Assembly (NCBI GenBank): GCA_037953745.1
Contig: JBAKBP010003189.1
Location: forward strand, 1 to 64,000
DNA: 64,000 nt
Direction: 5' to 3'
Source: Lithodes maja
Taxonomy: Eukaryota > Arthropoda > Malacostraca > Decapoda > Lithodidae
Shown: one piece after another, positions 57,950-64,000 of the stretch
How the letters are laid out: the number at the start of each line of letters is the position of its first letter
How positions within the stretch are numbered: the stretch's first letter is position 1
Notes under the pieces: generated by a model
What the model was told of the DNA's origin: nothing
Database searches by the model: none
Seen by the model: only the letters and a program-made list of their open reading frames with translations
Translations under genes and position numbers: made by a program

Positions 57950-58804
57950 TTAAGGGGACCGACCGGTTATTTACTAACTTCCAGGCCTTACTTCCAATGT
58001 AAATGCAATTTGGCACAGGTGTATGTGGCCATAAAACTAGGTAAAATTTTGTTTTCTTACAATTTAGGTAACAAAAGGTTGCAAACTATAGCACTACTAC
58101 GACCCATTCTACTCCTACAGAAATCCCTATATCACATGCTGTATGTGATCAAACAACTCACAATAGTTATGTCTGTAGTTGCTATAAAGAACATTTTATA
58201 TATTTTGTGTATTTTTGGATTTAGGTGATTATGAATTAAGGTGAAATTATTTTGTAGAATTTTACGACTGTGACAACATGGTGCAACCAAACAAAGTTGG
58301 CTAGAGTAAATTGGCTTTATAGGACTTGTAGTGTTTTTAATTACCTTTCCAATGGTATATACACCATTCCTATAGGTCCAATAATAATTTTAGCCTAACA
58401 TCCGAAAGTGCGACAATATAGGTTCTGAGAAAAACATGTGAAAGTCTGTAATTAGGTGAACATTTTTACTTTTGTTTTTTAGATTTACAATATTTTACGC
58501 AGGAACACGGCAAAGATAAAGCGTATGGGAGGATATAGAGTAGCTTACGCTCTTTCGATTTATATAGGTATGCTCCTCGTACGACCAGTAGTTACTGAGC
58601 ATGTTAATTTCAAAGTTCGCTATATAACGTTTTTAGAATTACAGGAAAAGTTTGGAAAACATAAAAAAAAACTATTTCCAATGGGTTTTCACTAATAACA
58701 TTTCACTGGCTTATGAAGGGATGTTGACTCGTTGAGTAAACACCTATTGGTATTTTCAGGATTTTGAGTGTTTTAAGCCTAAATTAACCGGTTGGTTCCT
58801 TTAA
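57950..58804. mobile_element. TTAA-flanked element, family F, with long terminal inverted repeats
   Basis: TTAA at 57950-57953 and 58801-58804. The termini GGGGACCGACCGGTTATTT and, inverted, AGGAACCAACCGGTTAATT match at 15 of 19 positions. Inserted at the TTAA of a family C element: the intact copy at 19130-19150 reads through this point. No ORF of substance. Confidence 0.8.
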
Positions 58805-59227
58805 CCTGTTACCGCAGTAAAACAAGTGGAAACAACGTTTGGATGGTCAAAATCGGCGATACAGGCCGGGAGTTACATAATGTATGGCTGAGGCAACCTC
58901 CCTCCCCTCCCCTTGTCTGGAGAGACACTGTTACGCAATAGTCTCTCTCTCGCTCTTTCCCACGCTTGGTAACAGAGATGACAATGCCCTGCTACCAACT
59001 CGCTAATGTTAGCACGAAAATATACCACAGAATAAGGGAATAACAGGGAAAATAGGTGATAACTGAAGGAGGGGATGTGGAAGTGATTTTTGGCATGGCC
59101 CAGGGGCAACAAAAAAGAAAAAAAAAATGGTGTATTTTAAATGGATTTTTTTAGGCCCAGGATCTTAAGTCTTCCCACAGTCGCCCGGGGAAACTCTTCA
59201 AGAGTCTTCCAGCACTTGCCGGGTTAA

Positions 59228-59834
59228 GGGCATAATTAAAGGTGGGCGAACATCTTCTGGTATGTGACCATCATAACTTGGTTATAAGCAATCCTGTTAA
59301 AAAAGTGTGTAGATTATGATGGCTTATGTGATTCCTTAGGTATCTATCTTAATGTTAACTACGGTGACTTACAAAATTTTATTTAAGTAGCAGAGTTCAT
59401 GAATCTACTAAATGTAGGCTACACTCGTCTAAACAAATGATGTTAACGTTTAGGGCGACTTGCTCCATAATTCAGTGGATGATTGCATTTGAAATATATT
59501 AAGAGTCTCAATTACATATCCAATATGAGACTTATATTAATATATCTTTAATATTCAGCTTTTTATTTAAATTACAGATATTATTCTCGTTTATTCCGTT
59601 ATTAACTGTTCATCCTTTACAGTTGCTTTGATTAAAAAAAGACCTAAATAATGCGGCATGAAACGATAAATATAATAAAGCACCTGCCGTATGACCTAAC
59701 TGTCACTCCTGCTCAGATATGCTTACATCACTAGCATAATCTGGAAAAAATTCCATCCAGGAGGATACATAAACTCACGTATGTCATCGACAGAACCATT
59801 GCAACGCGTGGTATCTATCCTTTCCTGCTGCTTT
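59228..59834. other. No gene recognised
   Basis: AT-rich spacer with no supported features. Confidence 0.45.
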
Positions 59835-60320
59835 ACTAAATTGGTGATGTATGCGTTCAATCCTGGTGCCCCTATTACCAAAAAGACATGGACAAGCTAG
59901 AATGAGTTCAACGTAGAGTTACCAAAATGATAACTAGCCTAAAGAACAAACCATACGAGGAGCGTCTTAGAGAATTAAATCTATTTCCTTTAACCAAGCG
60001 CAGATTAAGAGGCGACTTAATTAAAGTGTTCAAAATCATCGACAATATGAACTGTAGTAAGTACTTCACCATCAAACATCAAACCCGCGACTGACTGCGT
60101 TTGTAAATGAATAACTTTAATTTATTCCCCCCTCAGTTACTAACCCATCTGTCCCCTACTAACTTCCTAATCCTGCCACGGACATTAGTTCCAGGGCAGT
60201 AGTTCCCTTTCCAATGTTCCCTTACCCACTCTAAACCACTGTTTGGACACTTGATCCTCAGTGTTTTGGAGGACAAGCAGCCTAGAAGGGTCACTACTGT
60301 TGTTGCTTGATTTCCTTTGT
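59835..60320 (+). pseudogene. CR1-like LINE 3' fragment
   Basis: Nearly the same sequence as 49400-50030, covering the VQSWCPYYQKD and RLRELNLFPLT blocks and the 3' untranslated end. It is 5'-truncated and has an internal deletion joining YFTI directly to the SNPRLTAFVN end. Confidence 0.8.
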
Positions 60321-61139
60321 ATGTGCTCACTTCTGAGGGATAACTTATATTTGTAATCAAAGATAATGTAGTACTGTATTAGCTTGTCATTGCGAAAGAA
60401 CGGTTCAAATAAAATAAAATAAGTGTACTTAGCCAAAACAAAATACATATATAAAATACATCACAATTATGGATGATATGTTTACTAGTTGAACTCATTA
60501 ATCATATATATTTTTATGGGCTCCAATTAATTGTTATAGAGGACAATTTACAACTGTTATGTAAGTATACACAGTAATGTTAAATCTTATTATATGTACA
60601 CTTCATTGGGATGGCCTATCAACCTGAAATGCGATATTACATTAGGGATTGACTCTGCCCAAGCGTTGTGATGTGCATAATGATATTAGTACATTAATTC
60701 AGGGTGAATTATGTAATGCTATTATTACAGAAGTAGTCATAATGAGTGAACGATCTCAATACAGATTTAGTTGATATTTCGTAGCAATGATTGTGAAGGT
60801 TACATTCGCGGATGTTATTCCACATATTGAAACCAGCATGAGTTATAAGCCTTTTATTTGATTCGTTGTGATGCCAAATAGGCCGCACATTATCTGTATA
60901 TACAGTATATATATTATAAAATATAGAATAATGCTATAGAATCTTGAATACCAGTCCAAAACCAATTTTCAAATAGTAGTAAAAACACTAAAAATAAACT
61001 CACCCATACAATATCCTACTAAACCAAATGTCGTAATCATAGGAACAATGTCAGCAATCTTTGTCACTAAGCAAAGCATTTAATCAAACAAAGCAACAAT
61101 GAAATACGAACCACATATTGAGACCGTAAGCAAGTCAAA
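60321..61139. other. No gene recognised
   Basis: AT-rich spacer with no supported features. Confidence 0.45.
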
Positions 61140-62010
61140 TCCAAGAGTTTTATAACTATATCAGATGTAAACAAGTAGTTACCTCGACAATTGGCCAGCT
61201 TGTTGGCGAAAGTGGGGAACGAATTGATGTTATTTAACTGAGGAACACAGAACTTTTTTGCCTCAGAATTTACAGAGGAATTAATTTAATCTGTTCCTCA
61301 TAGTCCGTCAGTTCAAATAAACAACTGCAATGCACTATGCAACACTGACATTACAAACACGGACATCTCCGATGCCGTATCAAAACTAAAGTCCAATAAA
61401 TCCCCTGGACCCAATACATTTTTAGCCAAAAGTCATAAAGTATATGATGAAATATCAAAACTACTAACTTTTTTTAAAAATCAATACAAAACAATAAAGT
61501 TCCCAAAGAATGGATATTAGCCTACCTAACGTAACACCCATTTTCAAAAAAGGAAATGAAGCTCTGTCTGGCAACTATTTCCCAATAACTCTGCCCTTCC
61601 CAATATGTAAGCTGTTCAAAACAATAGTCCGAAATAAAATTGAATGCCATCTAGAAATTAATCTCATATTGAACTCGCAACACGATTTCTGAAACAAGAG
61701 CTCATGTCTGAAAACCTCCTTTAATTTTTCCATGACACATCTTAGATGTATATGATGAAATTGAAGCAGTTGACATTATCAATCTTGATTTTCAAAATTT
61801 ATTCAATAAAGTGCCTCTGAAGAGACATAGTAAAACGTAAAGTTCATGGTATTCGCGAGTCTGTTCAACATTGGATTCAGGATTGACTAACTGAGCAAAA
61901 GCAACGAGTATAAATCTATCCAAAGCCTCATACTGGATAAATGTTACATGCGGTATACCACAATGCTCCGTTCTCGGTCCAATTCTGTTTCATGATAAAA
62001 TTCACCATAT
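61140..62010 (+). pseudogene. Old CR1-like LINE fragment
   Basis: Decayed frames matching the CR1-like element at 47175: the NPKSF linker, a degenerate KLKSNKSPGPN block, LPNVTPIFKKGNEALSGNYFP at about 61515, a decayed LDFxxLFNKVP motif A at about 61790 and a remnant of GVPQxSVLGPIL at about 61955. Many stops and indels show it is much older than the other copies. Confidence 0.72.
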
Positions 62011-62183
62011 TGATGGATTATCAATTGGTGGGGTCAACCATGATGTTTCGTTTAGTGCTATTATATCTTCTCTATCTTTCTATCTTTCAGATGCGAGTTC
62101 TTCCAAGTTTTTTTGGGGGGTGTATTCCAGCAATATTTTCAGTTCCTCATTTTCCTTTTCGAGCTTTTTACAACAATTAATGG

Positions 62184-64000
62184 TGTTACGACCGGAGCTG
62201 GTACAAAGGTAACACTAGATCCAACCCCTGAACTTATAATGCCGGCGCACAAAAACACCTATACCCTCCAGAGTTAAATCTGCGATAACGGGGTATCCTA
62301 TAACTCAGTATAAGTGCACTACTACTACAGGCTGATGATCTCTGATACAGCCTGATCACAACAACATACAATTACGGTAATAAGGTATACTAGGAAAAGA
62401 TAGAGATCTTAATTATATCACTGCAATGATTTAATGCAAACTAGAAGAAGGTATATTTAAAGTTACTCTAAACAATAATGAACTGTAACTCCTATACTAA
62501 AGAAAGTGAACGAAAGTCCCAAAGCATCGAGCAGGAATCTTCTGAAGAAAGTCTGATGCTGGGGAAAGATGATCGTATCGGATTTTGAACTGTAGTATAA
62601 AGCAGGAACAGGATATGACAATTGTAAGGACATATAGGGTTAACTGGCACGGGAATAATAACTGCGCAATAGTAGGAACTCAAACAGCAAAAGAAGTACT
62701 TCCTCATCAACGAAACAGCCTACTAGGTGTAGTGACTAGCGTCTCGGACTTCCACCCAGAAGGCACGGGTTCGCGCCCACGCTCGGCGCATTAAAGATTT
62801 TTCACAAGCACTGAGTCGTTACCATCCCTCATGAGCAAAGGGATGGGGTAGTAGTACAGGACCCCAATGGAAATACGCCTAATCGGCCTTATTGAGCTAT
62901 CCTTAGCTAGCTTAGCATGCGCTAGCTTTAAGAACTATTATTATTATTATAGGGTTGTGCAACTCAACAACAACCTAGACTAATAAATGCCGTGAATAAT
63001 AATGCATACATAACAGAAAGAGTTTATAATCTAAATCTGGTGTCTGCTAGGCGAATAAAGTCTAGCTGGGATGTAGTAGGCTAGGAAACAATGGCTGAGC
63101 AAGCGGCTCGTAGCCTAGCGAAGTCCTTAAGGCTGTGCGGCCAAATTACGTTAATTGACGGGGTGCTCTCTTGAGAGATCCAGATAGCTAGTATCTGGTT
63201 CTCTCCTGGCGACCCTCTCAAAGTCAAAGCAAACGAGTTAGCACAGTGTTGGGTGGCAAAGGCAAAAGCCCTCACTTGCAACGCAGTGCTAAACTCACAA
63301 GGTACACAGTCAGAAAGACCCCCTAGGCTTCCCACGTCTCCGTTGCGATTGTACAGGTTCAACAAAACCTAGTACACATGGAAATCACAACACCAGTAGC
63401 CCTATCCCAGTCTAGCATTAAATCCCCCAGCAGACCACCACGATACAGGAAGGGAGACACCGTGAGTGTGTTGAACCTCTACCGACAAAAATGGTAACCC
63501 TTCCAAAATGCCTAACTAAACATGTGTTATCTGAGAGCTTCAGCATATAATACGATGGCCGATATATGAAATCGTGCAGAACCAAAGGGAAGTTATGATA
63601 TTAAATAGAGTAGAAGAATGAGAGGTAAGAAGTTGAGAGAGAGAGAAAGTGCTCTATAGGTAGAAGTCGGGAGACAGGGGGGCAAGGGACATGTGAAGGG
63701 TATGCTAGTCAGGAAAGCTCTGAGGAAGGAACTCCTCGGGACCCCTCCAGGATCACACACAAAGGCATGGTGGTCAGCCAATCACAGGCTGCTACGTCAC
63801 CAGGCAGCAGGGCTGCAGAAGGCGCCAGGAACCACCAGCCAATCAAGAGGCGTGAGACGGCACGCGCGTGAGCCTACAAAGCGAGGGGGGAGGCAGCACA
63901 TGTATTATTATGCACACACACACACACTACCACCCCACTGGCTATATTATTCTCTCTCCTTAACTATATACAATGCATCCTATGTTCAACTCATGATATA
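62184..64000 (+). mobile_element. Solo-LTR-like unit (TGTTACG family), copy running off the window
   Basis: Starts TGTTACGACCGG at 62184 and matches the order of blocks of 36259-38053, including CCTCCAGAGTTAA, ACGTTAATTGAC, CCTGGCGA and the final CTCTCTCCTTAACT. The right end lies beyond 64000. A SINE is inserted at about 62728. Confidence 0.7.
62728..62953 (+). mobile_element. tRNA-derived SINE (family S3) with (TTA)n tail
   Basis: A box-like TAGTGACTAGCG at about 62731 and B box GGTTCGCGCCC at about 62768, then a body with the short inverted repeat CCATCCCT / AGGGATGG and a terminal (ATT)n run at about 62938-62952. The LTR-like copy at 36870 reads through the insertion point (ACTGGGTTGTGC). 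Confidence 0.65.

Larger units (their letters stand above)
55496..59227 (-). mobile_element. Family C TTAA element split by an RTE LINE and by TTAA family F
   Basis: Minus-strand counterpart of 18611-19286: pieces 55496-55590, 57888-57949 and 58801-59227. The left edge reads TTAACCTAAGATGTGAGCATGG and the right edge, inverted, TTAACCCGGCAAGTGC. Alignment with the intact copy at 18611 gives the empty sites of both insertions. Confidence 0.8.

Noticed and set aside
1..64000. CRISPR array, operon or bacterial gene cluster
   Set aside because: No regularly spaced repeats with unique spacers, no ribosome-binding sites, and spliced exons and LINEs show nuclear eukaryotic DNA.

Overview
The window reads as nuclear DNA of an arthropod with a large, transposon-choked genome. 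A decapod crustacean is the best guess: there is a fibrinogen-domain lectin gene with arthropod-style introns, DIRS-type, RTE, CR1-like, Jockey-like and R2-like retroelements, a THAP/P-element transposase, tRNA-derived SINEs and an arthropod TATA plus TCAGT core promoter. The organism is an inference; no rRNA or mitochondrial marker is present. Only one ordinary host gene is visible, the 3' part of the fibrinogen-related gene at 1-2962. Almost everything else is mobile DNA, much of it nested.

Layout. 1-2962: last four exons of the fibrinogen-domain gene. 4800-16300: a 5'-truncated LINE whose reverse-transcriptase frame is split by an 8.7-kb DIRS element (5975-14636). 16300-24167: SINEs and several TTAA-flanked non-autonomous elements. 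24168-32122: a second full-length DIRS copy. 32217-38053: two 1.8-kb solo-LTR-like units and a minus-strand LINE with an RNase H domain. 38402-39190: a SINE and a TTAA element. 39840-42551: a nearly intact P-element/THAP9-like transposase on the minus strand. 42980-53140: an R2-like LINE (reverse transcriptase plus restriction-like endonuclease) broken into five pieces by nested insertions, up to four levels deep. 55496-59227: a TTAA element split by an RTE LINE and by another TTAA element. 59835-64000: CR1-like remnants and a further LTR-like unit carrying a SINE.

The most unusual signal is in the two DIRS copies. Their terminal repeats and untranslated regions are nearly identical, yet their coding regions differ heavily, and the differences fall mostly where one copy has A on the coding strand and the other has C, G or T. 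At such sites the A usually encodes the conserved enzyme residue, so the pattern looks like strand-specific A-to-N mutation. Both copies also share a YxDD active site changed to SxAD by what would be two A-to-C changes. This resembles the adenine mutagenesis of diversity-generating retroelements but covers a whole eukaryotic retrotransposon. A second notable feature is a cluster of four CCGCAAATTTGCGG palindromes with symmetric spacing upstream of the DIRS genes. A third is a set of TTAA elements from unrelated families that share one architecture, with duplicated palindromic motifs inside one end only. Several insertions can be proved from empty sites or restored reading frames inside this same window.
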